Shown piece by piece: positions 7,879-16,456 of a stretch of 64,000 bases of DNA. Below the pieces are notes generated by a model. That model worked only from the letters and a program-made list of their open reading frames with translations. It was not told the DNA's origin and did no database searches. Position 1 is the first letter of the stretch; each line of letters opens with the position of its first letter. The DNA lies in contig DATKDP010000056.1 in assembly GCA_035546335.1 (NCBI GenBank), positions 162,850 to 226,849 on the forward strand, written 5' to 3'. The translations under genes and the position numbers were made by a program. Source of the stretch: DATKDP01 sp035546335 (lineage in GTDB: Bacteria > Acidobacteriota > Thermoanaerobaculia > Gp7-AA8).

Positions 7879-8372
7879 GCAGGCGGCGGCCGAGCGGCTT
7901 TTCTCTGATGGAGATGGTCGTGGCGATCGCGCTGCTCGGAATCTTTCTTCTCGTTCTCGTCGCTCTGGAAAGCGAGATGTTCCGGCTCGAGCGGTCGATC
8001 CGGATCAACATGATGTCGCATCCCGATCCGACCGCTGTGCTGAGCCGGTTGCGGCGCGACGTCCTCGACTCTCACGGCTATCCGGAGGCGATCGATGGTC
8101 ACGAGCAGAGCGAATCGACTCTGATCCTGCTCGGCCTGGCGGAAGATGGAGCGTGGGAGACGATCGCATGGGACTTCAGCGAAGAGGGGGTGGCGCGACG
8201 GATCACCTACAGAAGCGGGGAGAAGGTGGGAGAATGGACCGCCGGAAACGTCCCCGTTTTCACGATCGCGAGCTTCGACATGCCGGATGGCGGGGTCGCG
8301 GTGCGCGTTCAGGCCCGCCACGGAGGGAAGCTTGCAATCGACGGGATTTTCCAGCCGCGCATCCACGGCTGA
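7872..8372 (+). CDS. Prepilin-type pseudopilin-like protein, second of three
   Basis: This 166-residue protein begins with a basic leader MVSRRRPSG followed by FSLMEMVVAIALLGIFLL, again a class III prepilin signal with Glu at +5 of the mature form. The globular part contains DPTAVLSRLRRDVLDSHGYPEA, which resembles the helix region of GspJ/PilW-type minor pseudopilins. GTG at 7872 overlaps the end of the first prepilin gene; the adjacent GTG at 7875 would serve equally. Translational coupling with both neighbours is likely. Confidence 0.82.
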   Translation: MVSRRRPSGFSLMEMVVAIALLGIFLLVLVALESEMFRLERSIRINMMSHPDPTAVLSRLRRDVLDSHGYPEAIDGHEQSESTLILLGLAEDGAWETIAWDFSEEGVARRITYRSGEKVGEWTAGNVPVFTIASFDMPDGGVAVRVQARHGGKLAIDGIFQPRIHG

Positions 8373-8751
8373 CCAGCGAGGTTTCGCACTGATCAGCGCG
8401 CTGGTTCTGGCGATGCTCTTCTTCGCCCTCATGACGCTCGTGATGGTCGAGTCGACGTCCGCCTTGCGATCCGCGACGCGATTCCGCGCGCGCGTCCGTG
8501 CCGAGATCCTCGCCGAGAACGCCGCCGAGCTGGCCGCCAGGAACATGGTCAGCGCACCCGGCTCCGACGCAACCCTTCAGAACGATGACGGCACGATGCA
8601 CGGCAGCTATCGGCGCCTGGCGGAGAATCGGTTCGAGATCACCGGGACCGGAGACGCGGCGGGCCCGATGAAAGTCTCCGCGAGAGTCCGCCTCTTCGGA
8701 ACCGTGGAAGGGAGCACGATTCGACTCGATCGGACGATCCACGGGCGATGA
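8332..8751 (+). CDS. PilX/GspK-like prepilin-type protein, third of three
   Basis: This 139-residue protein has a leader ending STADQRG followed by FALISALVLAMLFFALMTLVMVE, a prepilin-like hydrophobic helix with Ala-Leu-Ile in place of Thr-Leu-Val and no Glu at +5. Lack of Glu5 is typical of GspK/PilX minor pseudopilins that sit at the pilus tip. The start is placed at a TTG at 8332, because GGAGG lies 5 bases upstream and no ATG or GTG gives a reasonable leader. It overlaps the preceding gene by 41 bases and shares ATGA with tupA. Confidence 0.75.
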   Translation: MQSTGFSSRASTADQRGFALISALVLAMLFFALMTLVMVESTSALRSATRFRARVRAEILAENAAELAARNMVSAPGSDATLQNDDGTMHGSYRRLAENRFEITGTGDAAGPMKVSARVRLFGTVEGSTIRLDRTIHGR

Positions 8752-9590
8752 AGGCGGGAACGCGAGGGTTGATACCGGTCCTGCTGTCGGTGCTGGTCAT
8801 CGCCGGCTGCATGGACCGCGAGCAGCGGGCGTTCTCGCTCGGGACGACGACGAGCATCGAGAACTCCGGTCTTCTGGCCCACCTCACCCGCGCATTTCAC
8901 GAGCACCACGGAATCGCCGTCCGGCCGATTGTGGTCGGCTCGGGAAAGGCGCTGCGTCTCGCCGAGCAGGGAACCATCGATCTGGTCCTCTCACACGACC
9001 GGCACGGTGAGCAACGTCTCCTCCAGAGCGGGCGCGTTGCGCTCTACCGGCAGTTCATGCGCAACGATTTCGTGATCGCCGGTCCTGCGGAGAACCCCGC
9101 CGGCCTCGAGCAGAGCGACACGCCTTCCGCGGCGCTGGCGAAGATCGCATCTTCCGGCAATCGATTCGCCTCGAGAGGAGATCAGTCGGGAACTCACATC
9201 CGGGAGCTCTCCCTCTGGCGCGAAGCCGGAATCGACCCCCGACAGCGTTCCTTCTATTACCCGCTGGGACAGTCGATGAGCTCTCTTCTTCGTTCGTCCA
9301 GTGAGCTGCGCGCCTACGTTCTGACCGATCGCGCCACCTTCGAGCAGGTCCGCAGCGCGATTGCCCTGACGATTCTGATCGAGGACCACCCTTCGCTCGA
9401 GAACCTGTACGCCGTGACGCTCATGCAACCGACAGCCCGCAATCGGGAGGAGTGGGAGCATGCGCGCCTATTCGCCGAATGGCTGCTTTCCGCCGAGGGG
9501 ATGGCAGCGATCTCGAGTTTCACGATTCGAGGCCGGACCGTTTTCGTTCCGATCGAACCAGGCCGCGTCCCGCCGTCAAACTCCCCGTAG
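8748..9590 (+). CDS. tupA: Tungstate-type ABC transporter substrate-binding lipoprotein
   Basis: This 280-residue protein has a signal peptide with lipobox LVIAGC, so it is predicted to be a lipoprotein. Motifs of the TupA family are visible: GTTTSIENSGLL near the mature N terminus, DFVIAGPAENPAG, SRGDQSGTHIRELSLW and AYVLTDRATF. TupA binds tungstate and feeds TupBC; no permease or ATPase gene lies next to it here. ATG overlaps the third prepilin gene by 4 bases, so the four genes look like one operon, an unusual pairing. The stop codon TAG is part of repeat A copy 3, suggesting the repeat inserted at or trimmed the gene end. Confidence 0.85.
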   Translation: MKAGTRGLIPVLLSVLVIAGCMDREQRAFSLGTTTSIENSGLLAHLTRAFHEHHGIAVRPIVVGSGKALRLAEQGTIDLVLSHDRHGEQRLLQSGRVALYRQFMRNDFVIAGPAENPAGLEQSDTPSAALAKIASSGNRFASRGDQSGTHIRELSLWREAGIDPRQRSFYYPLGQSMSSLLRSSSELRAYVLTDRATFEQVRSAIALTILIEDHPSLENLYAVTLMQPTARNREEWEHARLFAEWLLSAEGMAAISSFTIRGRTVFVPIEPGRVPPSNSP

Positions 9591-9664
9591 GGACTTGTGC
9601 GAGGGACAGAGTGGGGAACTTGCGAAACCGCAGCGCAGCGCAAATGCTTCGTCCGGGTGCTTGC
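9586..9664 (+). repeat. Repeat family A, copy 3
   Basis: It begins CGTAGGGAC, lacks about seven bases of the left arm relative to copy 4, and ends CGCAAATGCTTCGTCCGGGTGCTTGC. Its first bases supply the stop codon of tupA. Confidence 0.65.
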
Positions 9665-9665
9665 A

Positions 9666-9691
9666 GGGAGAGCGGGCGTCCCGCGCCCGCC
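9666..9691 (-). repeat. Repeat family B GC hairpin (reverse orientation)
   Basis: The sequence gggagagcgggcgtcccgcgcccgcc is the reverse complement of the B element, with core GCGGGCG, loop and CGCCCGC. It sits between A copies 3 and 4, repeating the A-B-A order seen at 7.1-7.4 kb. Confidence 0.6.
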
Positions 9692-9757
9692 TCGGGTGGG
9701 CGGGTGGCGCGCATTCAGGCGGTTCATGCGAGCACGTGCCGAAGCTGCCGTGCTCCT

Positions 9758-9843
9758 CGTAGGGACGAAGCATTTGCGCGAGGGACGGCGCAGGGGACTT
9801 GACAGAGCGCAGCGCAGCGCAATAGCTTCGTCCGGGTGCACGG
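9758..9843 (+). repeat. Repeat family A, copy 4
   Basis: This is the best preserved copy. CGTAGGGACGAAGCATTTGCGC is at the left end and GCGCAATAGCTTCGTCCGGGTGC at the right, forming inverted arms. It is in direct orientation with copy 3. No gene is seen between 9591 and 9895. Confidence 0.7.
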
Positions 9844-9895
9844 GTAGCCCGCAAACGGTCCTGCGCAAGGCGTTCCCGAATCGTGGTGTGACTTC

Positions 9896-11950
9896 ATGAC
9901 CGGAATGACGATATCGCCTATCGCTGCCCTCACCGGAAACGCCGTCGGGGCGTTCGTCATCGCGCTGCTGTTTCTCGCGTTCCTCTTCCGTTATCGGGGA
10001 GCCTACCTTCGACCGTGGGCCTTCTTCTGGATCGCAACGACACTTCATCACGCAGCGAGCGCCCTGACCCTGCACCTGCGCGCGTCGAGCCAGTCTGGAG
10101 CGGTCCTGGCGGGTTGCGCTGCGGGAGCATTCGGCTGGGCGGCGCTCGGATGGCTGCTGCTCGGCTGCCACGAGCTCGCCTTCCGGCGGCCGGCGCGACC
10201 CCTGCCGCGATCGATCCTGGTTCCCGCTCTCGCGGCAACGGGCGCGGTCGCAGGCGCACTGCTGCTGCTCATGACGAGCCGCAACGAGCCGTTTCTCTCG
10301 CTTTCGACCCAGGGTCCCATCGCCGCCGTGGTCGCCATCCTGGCCGCACGCTGGTTGTGGCGCGAGGGTGGACGGCGCAACCTTCTCGGATTCAACCTGA
10401 TGGTGGTCGCCCTGGCGGTCTATGCAGCCGTTCAGATGCATGCCACCAGCGTCGTGGTGGAGCTGATGACCGGCGGGAGCTCGTGGAGACTCGGACTGCT
10501 GGTTCCCTTCCTCGACTTTTACCTTCAGGCCATGCTTGCGGTCGGGATGGCGTCGTCGATTCTGGAAGACGAGCGCGAGACCGCGCGACTGGCGACGATC
10601 GCGATCGAGCGGCTCGCCTATCATGACGCCCTGACCGGACTGCCCAACCGTCCTCTCTTCATGGACCGGCTGATCATGGCTACGGCCCTGGCCGAGCGTA
10701 CGAAACAACAGATCGCCGTCTTCTTTCTCGACCTCGACCGCTTCAAGGACATCAATGACTCTCTCGGGCACACCGCGGGAGACATGCTGCTCAAAGGGGT
10801 GGCCGAGCGGATTCGCGGCTGCGTGCGCCAGTCGGACACTCTGGCACGCTTCGGAGGCGACGAGTTCACGATTCTCGTTCAGAGGCTCGAGAAGGTGGAG
10901 TATGCAGCGAAGGTCGCGCAGAAGATTCTCGAAGTCATCCGGATCCCTTTTCTGATCGGCGAGCGCGAGCTGTTCGTGACCACGAGCATCGGCATCAGCA
11001 TCTACCCTCATGACGGACTCGATGCCGAGACGCTGGTCAAGCATGCCGACATCGCGATGTATCGCGCGAAGGAGCGCGGCCGCGACGACTATGAGCTCTA
11101 CACCGCGGCGATGAATCAGCACGCGCTCGAGAGAATCGCCCTGGAGGGAATGCTTCGAAAAGCGATCGGCAGCGACGAGCTCATCCTCCATTACCAGCCG
11201 ATCATCGACCTCCACACGCATCGATTGGTGTCGGTCGAAGCGCTCATCCGGTGGAACCACCCCACGCTCGGGCTGATCGCGCCCGCGCATTTCATCTCCG
11301 TCGCCGAGCTCTCCGGCCTGATCATTCCGATCGGCAAATGGGTCCTCAGCGAAGCGTGCCGCCAGGCACGCGCCTGGAAGGGGAAGACGGGAAGGGACAT
11401 CCGCGTTTCGATCAATCTCTCCGCCAGGCAGTTCCAGCAGACGGACCTGCTCACGATGGTGCGGACCACCCTCGAACGGACCGGACTCGAGCCGCATCTT
11501 CTGGAGATCGAGATCACCGAAAGCAGCGCCATGTCGAACGCCGATCTGGCGATCCGGACACTACTCGATCTCAAATCGCTCGGCGTGCGGATCGCCATGG
11601 ATGATTTCGGCACCGGCTACTCCTCGCTCAGCTATCTCAAACGCTTCCCGATCGACTGTCTGAAGCTCGATCAGTCCTTCGTCCGTGACATCGTCACCGA
11701 CGAAGGCGACGCGGCGATCATCGGCGCGGTCGTGGCCATGGCGCACATCCTGGGGATCGAAGTCGTCGCCGAGGGGGTGGAGACGGAGGAGCAGTTTCGA
11801 CTGCTGGCAGCGAAGTCGTGCGATCGGATTCAGGGATTTCTCTTCAGCCATCCCCTCCCGGCCGAACGGCTCGAGCAGCTCCTGCTCGCCGATCCCACCT
11901 GGTTTCTTCCCTCGGCTTCAGCCGAGCGCGTCCGATCGATCGAAACGTGA
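9896..11950 (+). CDS. Membrane-bound GGDEF-EAL cyclic-di-GMP protein
   Basis: This 684-residue protein has about seven hydrophobic helices in residues 8-225, followed by GGDEF (about 235-400) and EAL (about 415-665) domains. The diguanylate cyclase motif RFGGDEF is intact and preceded by RQSD, the RxxD inhibitory site. The phosphodiesterase motifs are also intact: EALIRW, ITESSAM, DDFGTGYSSL and AEGVET. It could both make and break c-di-GMP in response to a membrane or periplasmic signal; which activity dominates cannot be read from the sequence. The start is ATG at 9896 (a second Met is three codons later); no strong ribosome binding site is seen. Confidence 0.92.
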   Translation: MTGMTISPIAALTGNAVGAFVIALLFLAFLFRYRGAYLRPWAFFWIATTLHHAASALTLHLRASSQSGAVLAGCAAGAFGWAALGWLLLGCHELAFRRPARPLPRSILVPALAATGAVAGALLLLMTSRNEPFLSLSTQGPIAAVVAILAARWLWREGGRRNLLGFNLMVVALAVYAAVQMHATSVVVELMTGGSSWRLGLLVPFLDFYLQAMLAVGMASSILEDERETARLATIAIERLAYHDALTGLPNRPLFMDRLIMATALAERTKQQIAVFFLDLDRFKDINDSLGHTAGDMLLKGVAERIRGCVRQSDTLARFGGDEFTILVQRLEKVEYAAKVAQKILEVIRIPFLIGERELFVTTSIGISIYPHDGLDAETLVKHADIAMYRAKERGRDDYELYTAAMNQHALERIALEGMLRKAIGSDELILHYQPIIDLHTHRLVSVEALIRWNHPTLGLIAPAHFISVAELSGLIIPIGKWVLSEACRQARAWKGKTGRDIRVSINLSARQFQQTDLLTMVRTTLERTGLEPHLLEIEITESSAMSNADLAIRTLLDLKSLGVRIAMDDFGTGYSSLSYLKRFPIDCLKLDQSFVRDIVTDEGDAAIIGAVVAMAHILGIEVVAEGVETEEQFRLLAAKSCDRIQGFLFSHPLPAERLEQLLLADPTWFLPSASAERVRSIET

Positions 11951-11991
11951 CGGGAGTCGAGCACGTTGCATCGTCTCGTGTTGTGACAGGT

Positions 11992-12017
11992 GCGGGCGCG
12001 AAACGCCCGCTCTCCCC
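11992..12017 (+). repeat. Repeat family B GC hairpin between convergent genes
   Basis: GCGGGCGCGAAACGCCCGC followed by TCTCCCC forms a 7-8 bp stem with a small loop. It lies in the 69-base gap between two converging genes, where it could also act as a bidirectional terminator, though there is no T run. Confidence 0.6.
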
Positions 12018-12019
12018 TA

Positions 12020-14107
12020 CTAGGCGTGCTCGGCTTCGTGCGGCTTCTTCGATTCGGCGATGATCTTTTCCTGAAGATTCCTCGGCACTTCCTCGTAATG
12101 TGAGAACTCCATGTGGAACGAGCCGCGACCCTGCGTGATCGAGCGAAGCGCCGAGCCGTAAGCCAGCATCTCCGCCATCGGCACGTGGGCCTTGATGACC
12201 TGCGTGTCGCCTTCGATGTCGATCCCGTCCATTCTTCCCCGCCGGGAGGTGAGATCTCCCATCAGGTCGCCGATGTACTCGCTGGGGGCATAGACCACGA
12301 CGTTCATGATCGGCTCGAGAAGAGTGGGCTTTGCATTGGCCATCGCGTCTTTGAAGGCGAGAGCCCCGGCGATCTTGAAGGCCAGCTCGGACGAGTCGAC
12401 CGGATGGAACTGGCCGTCGACCAATCGGATGCGGAAGTCCACCACCGGATAGCCGGCGAGATATCCCTGTATCCGGGCATCCTGAATCCCCTTCTCGACC
12501 GCAGGGATGTATTGGCGGGGAATCGATCCGCCGAAGATGTCGTCGACGAACTCGAACTCGGCACCGCGCTCGAGCGGCTCCATTCTGATCTTGCAATCGG
12601 CGAACTGCCCGTGCCCGCCGGTCTGTTTCTTGTGGCGCCCATGCGCATCCGTCGCGCGGGTGATGGTCTCGCGATAGGGGACCTTCGGTGGATGGAGGAT
12701 GACGTCCACGCCGTATTTTTTCTTGAGCTTTCCGACGGCGACCTCGACGTGCAGCTGCCCCTGTCCCGAGATCAGCATCTCCTTGGTCTGTTCGTCGCGA
12801 CCGAATCGGATGGCGGGGTCCTCCTCCATCACTCGGGCCAGTGCCGTGGAGATTTTGTCCTCGTCGCCTTTGGATTTCGGCTCGAGCGCGAAGGCGATCG
12901 CCGATTCGGGGTAGGCGATGTGATCGAGCTGGACAACGTGATCGCGCGCGCAAATCGTGTCGCCGGTTCGCGTGTCCTTCAGCTTGGCCACCGCTCCGAT
13001 GTCTCCCGCCCGAAGCTCGGACACGGGAACCTGCTGCTTGCCCTGCAGCAGCTGCAGCTTGCCGACCCGCTCTTCGTGATCGCGGCTGCTGTTCCAGTAC
13101 GCCGAGTCCGATTTCACGGTTCCCGAGAAAACGCGGAATGCCGAAACGCGGCCGGCGAACGGATCCGAGGTGGTCTTGAAGACGAGCGCCGCCGGAAACG
13201 CCTCGGCCCGTCGCTCGATCCGCATCTCCTCGCCGTTCTTTCCTTTGCCGGCAACCTCGCCTTCGACCGGTGAGGGAAGGAGCGTGACGAACGCATCGAG
13301 CAGAGCATGACCCCCGATGTTGTGCGACGAAGAGTCGAACAGGAGAGGAAAGACGGCCCGCGCCGCGATCTCGCGCCGCAGCCCCTCCACCAGTTCCTCC
13401 TGCGAAAGCCCCCCCTCCTCGAAGAAGCGCTCCATCAGGGTGTCGTCTCCCTCCGCCACTTTCTCGATCAGTTTCTCCCTCCACTCCTCCGCGGTCGCCC
13501 TCAGCTCGGCAGGGACCTCGATGTCCTCGTATTTTCCCGAGCCGTCTGTGTCGTAGCGGAACGCTCTCATCGAGAGGAGATCGACGACGCCGTGAAAATC
13601 CTTCTCTTCGCCCATCGGAAGCTGGATCGGAACGACGTTCCTGCCGAACTTCCTCTGCAGCGAGTCGATCGTCCTCTGGGCCGATGCGCGTTCACGATCC
13701 ATCTTGTTGGACACGATGATCGAGGGGAGCCCCATCTCCTCGGCGAATTTCCAGACTTTCTCGGTCGTGACTTCGACGCCGGTGACCCCGCTGACGACCA
13801 CGGCGGCAGCATCGGCCACGCGCATGCCGCTCCTGGCCTCGGTCAGAAAGATGCCGAATCCCGGCGTGTCGATGAGGTTGATCTTCTTTTCCTTCCACTC
13901 AGCGAACGCGACCGCAGCCGAGATCGAGTGTTTTCGCTCGATCTCATCGGCGTCGAAGTCGGTCACCGTGGTACCGTCATCGATGCTGCCAAGGCGCGTA
14001 ACCGCCCCTGAATTGAACAATAACTGGGCGACGAGGGTCGTCTTCCCCGTGTCGTTGTGCCCCACCACGGCGATGTTTCGAATCTCGGGTCCCGAATAAA
14101 CCTTCAT
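12020..14107 (-). CDS. EF-G-like translation factor (EF-G2 group)
   Basis: This 695-residue translational GTPase has an EF-G domain order. It starts MKVYSGPEIRNIAVVGHNDT, with P-loop GHNDTGKTT rather than the GHIDAGKTT of canonical EF-G. DTPGF (G3) and NKMD (G4) follow, and the C-terminal domains IV/V contain RRGRMDGIDIEGDTQVIKAHVP. The altered P-loop and switch region are typical of EF-G2 paralogues whose role is uncertain; some lack ribosome-stimulated GTPase. The ATG at 14107 has GAGGAG 6 bases upstream and matches the family start. No other ribosomal genes are near, which also fits the paralogue rather than the str-operon EF-G. Confidence 0.88.
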   Translation of the reverse strand: MKVYSGPEIRNIAVVGHNDTGKTTLVAQLLFNSGAVTRLGSIDDGTTVTDFDADEIERKHSISAAVAFAEWKEKKINLIDTPGFGIFLTEARSGMRVADAAAVVVSGVTGVEVTTEKVWKFAEEMGLPSIIVSNKMDRERASAQRTIDSLQRKFGRNVVPIQLPMGEEKDFHGVVDLLSMRAFRYDTDGSGKYEDIEVPAELRATAEEWREKLIEKVAEGDDTLMERFFEEGGLSQEELVEGLRREIAARAVFPLLFDSSSHNIGGHALLDAFVTLLPSPVEGEVAGKGKNGEEMRIERRAEAFPAALVFKTTSDPFAGRVSAFRVFSGTVKSDSAYWNSSRDHEERVGKLQLLQGKQQVPVSELRAGDIGAVAKLKDTRTGDTICARDHVVQLDHIAYPESAIAFALEPKSKGDEDKISTALARVMEEDPAIRFGRDEQTKEMLISGQGQLHVEVAVGKLKKKYGVDVILHPPKVPYRETITRATDAHGRHKKQTGGHGQFADCKIRMEPLERGAEFEFVDDIFGGSIPRQYIPAVEKGIQDARIQGYLAGYPVVDFRIRLVDGQFHPVDSSELAFKIAGALAFKDAMANAKPTLLEPIMNVVVYAPSEYIGDLMGDLTSRRGRMDGIDIEGDTQVIKAHVPMAEMLAYGSALRSITQGRGSFHMEFSHYEEVPRNLQEKIIAESKKPHEAEHA

Positions 14108-14346
14108 GCGTGTCTCCTCGAAGGGATGTAACAATTCACGGTCCGAACGCGAATCATAATTTAAAATGGAGTCAGGTTCCCACGACATCCGGAAGGATCG
14201 GATGCACCGAGCGGTTTCCTGAGGACGAGCAGGGAGTATATCATTGCGCTTCGACATGCCGTGGCGGGCGAGCTCGACGGATGGCATGAGCAGAGGGATA
14301 CGAGAATGCGACCAGCGATGTGGTTGACGGATGGAGGATCTCGACG

Positions 14347-16371
14347 TTGAAGCTCGCCCGATACGAAGTAGTTCGCGAGCTCGGCAAAGGCGCGATGGGA
14401 ATCGTCTATCTCGCCAAGGATCCGCTCATCGGCCGGCTCGTCGCTCTCAAGACCATACGCCCTGCAACCGGCGATGACGACGAGGCGAAGGAATTCCAGG
14501 AGCGTTTCGTTCGCGAGGCGCAGGCAGCCGGGATTCTCAGTCACTCCGCCATCGTCACCGTTCACGACATCGGACAGGATCCCGAATCCGGCGTCTCTTT
14601 CATCGCCATGGAGTACATCGAGGGATCGAACCTGAAGGAGGTCCTCCAGCAGGGGACTCCGTTCGATCATTTCCAGGTCGCCGAGGTCGTCTCTCAGGTG
14701 GCTGACGCGATCGACTATGCCCATTCGAAGGGAATCATTCATCGCGACGTCAAACCGGCGAACATCATTCTCTGCGGCGAAGCGCGCGCGAAGATCACCG
14801 ATTTCGGCATCGCCAAGATCGCCTCGGGGGTGAGCAATCTCACGACGACGGGGCAGTTCCTCGGAACGCCGAACTACATGGCGCCGGAACAGATCAAGGG
14901 AACGAAAATCGACGGACGAACCGACATCTTCTCGCTGGGCATCGTTTTCTACGAAGCTCTGTCACGCCGCAAGCCGTTCGGCGGCGACTCCCTCACTACG
15001 ATCTCCTACAAGATCGTTCATGAGCCTTTCCCTCCCCTTCGCGACATCGATCCGTCGATTCCCGAAGGCTTCGAAGAGATCATCGGCCGGTGCCTCGCGA
15101 AGGATCCCGCCGATCGCTATCAACGAGCGCGCGAGCTGGCAAACGACATCCGGGCCATCGTTCGAGGCGAAGCGCTCGAACGGCAGGTCGATTCTTCGGC
15201 ATTCGAAGAAACGGTGATGAGCCACGATGGCGAAAAGATCCCGACGATGGAGATTCCATTCCCCGAGGCGGACTCCGAAGCCACGGCCATCGGCAGTGAA
15301 GGAAGGCTGGAATCGAGTGCAACGCGGGCACGACGCGCCGCAGCCGGTGCGACTGCCGCAACAGCAGCACCGGTAGCTGCCGCTACACCTGCCGCGCGCA
15401 CGGCTCGCCGCGCCCCCAGCGCCATCGCACGGCCCGCCGCCGCACAGCTCCGTCAATTGATCACCTCGAAGATCTCCGCTCCGGTCTTCTTCGGGATCAT
15501 CGCGATCATTCTGATCCCGCTCACCATCGGGGTGATCGCGATCAAGCAGGGGGAGGTTCCGGTCCCCGAGGTCGACGAGCAGCGCGCGGCTGTGGTGGCG
15601 AGACAGCGTCTGCTCCGGCAGCAGGGAACGGCTCACTTGCGCCGAGGCAATGTGGAAGCGGCCTACGCCTCCTTCCAGGAGCTTCACAAGATCGCTCCGA
15701 AATCGCCGATGGTGATCAATGTTCTCGGCAAGCTCGACGAGATCCGCATCCAGGACATGACCCAGCAGCAACGACTCGGTCAGGCGAAGACGATCTTCGA
15801 CGAAGGGCGTCTGCTCTACGACGAGCGCAACTACGAAGATGCCATTCCCCTCTTCGAGGAGGCGTTTCATCTCGATCCGAACCTCAACGAAGCGGTCAAC
15901 TACCTGAAGATGAGCCGCGAACAGCTCGCAGTCCAGGCCAGAAGCACCGAGCGCGCAGAAACACGAGCGGAGCTCGCGCGGGTCACCGAGCAGGGCAGCC
16001 AGAGCTCTGCGCAACCGAACGGGCAGACGACTTCACAGCCCGCCAGACAGCAGCCGGCTACACTCGTCACCTCGTTCAAGGGAACGGTCAACGACGGTTA
16101 CATTCTGGTGAAGGTCAACGGCGAGACCATCGTCTACGAGAACCTTTCCGAAGAGCCGAAGGGCTTCCTTCGCCGTCGCGTCCCGCGCGACATCGCCAAG
16201 AGGAGCGAGGTCCCCTCCGGGCGCGTCGAGATCGAAGTGTGGGTCGTCGTCCAGAGACTGGGAATCCAGGAACAGCGCAAGCTGCAGGAGACGCTCCAGC
16301 CGGGAAGCGTGCGAAGCCTGATCGTCACGCTCGACCCGGGCAGCAAACGGCTCACGCTCACGCTCTCGTAG
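14347..16371 (+). CDS. Membrane Ser/Thr protein kinase with extracytoplasmic TPR region
   Basis: This 674-residue protein carries an N-terminal Hanks-type kinase domain. It has the glycine loop GKGAMG, catalytic Lys in VALK, IIHRDVKPAN, the DFGIAK magnesium loop, and APEQIKG of the activation segment. An Ala/Arg-rich linker (about 320-370) leads to one transmembrane helix (about 382-402, VFFGIIAIILIPLTIGVIAI). Beyond it are two or more TPR-like helices (GTAHLRRGNVEAAYASFQEL and YEDAIPLFEEAFHLDPN) and a beta-rich C-terminal domain. The TTG at 14347 is chosen because GGAGG lies 9 bases upstream and kinase homology begins at once; GTG at 14320 is the alternative. It may sense an envelope signal. 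Confidence 0.9.
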   Translation: MKLARYEVVRELGKGAMGIVYLAKDPLIGRLVALKTIRPATGDDDEAKEFQERFVREAQAAGILSHSAIVTVHDIGQDPESGVSFIAMEYIEGSNLKEVLQQGTPFDHFQVAEVVSQVADAIDYAHSKGIIHRDVKPANIILCGEARAKITDFGIAKIASGVSNLTTTGQFLGTPNYMAPEQIKGTKIDGRTDIFSLGIVFYEALSRRKPFGGDSLTTISYKIVHEPFPPLRDIDPSIPEGFEEIIGRCLAKDPADRYQRARELANDIRAIVRGEALERQVDSSAFEETVMSHDGEKIPTMEIPFPEADSEATAIGSEGRLESSATRARRAAAGATAATAAPVAAATPAARTARRAPSAIARPAAAQLRQLITSKISAPVFFGIIAIILIPLTIGVIAIKQGEVPVPEVDEQRAAVVARQRLLRQQGTAHLRRGNVEAAYASFQELHKIAPKSPMVINVLGKLDEIRIQDMTQQQRLGQAKTIFDEGRLLYDERNYEDAIPLFEEAFHLDPNLNEAVNYLKMSREQLAVQARSTERAETRAELARVTEQGSQSSAQPNGQTTSQPARQQPATLVTSFKGTVNDGYILVKVNGETIVYENLSEEPKGFLRRRVPRDIAKRSEVPSGRVEIEVWVVVQRLGIQEQRKLQETLQPGSVRSLIVTLDPGSKRLTLTLS

Positions 16372-16456
16372 CGAGCCCGCCGCTTGTCGCCCGCTGTCGT
16401 GCTCGAACCATCTCCGCGGGCTGACCGACGCCGCTTTCGAGCATTCGAGGAGGACC

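Noticed and set aside
9314..11497. Very long minus-strand open frame (727 codons)
   Set aside because: It is antisense to the GGDEF-EAL gene, whose motifs are intact, and it also crosses repeat family A copies. The protein is Arg/His/Asp-rich with no family signature.
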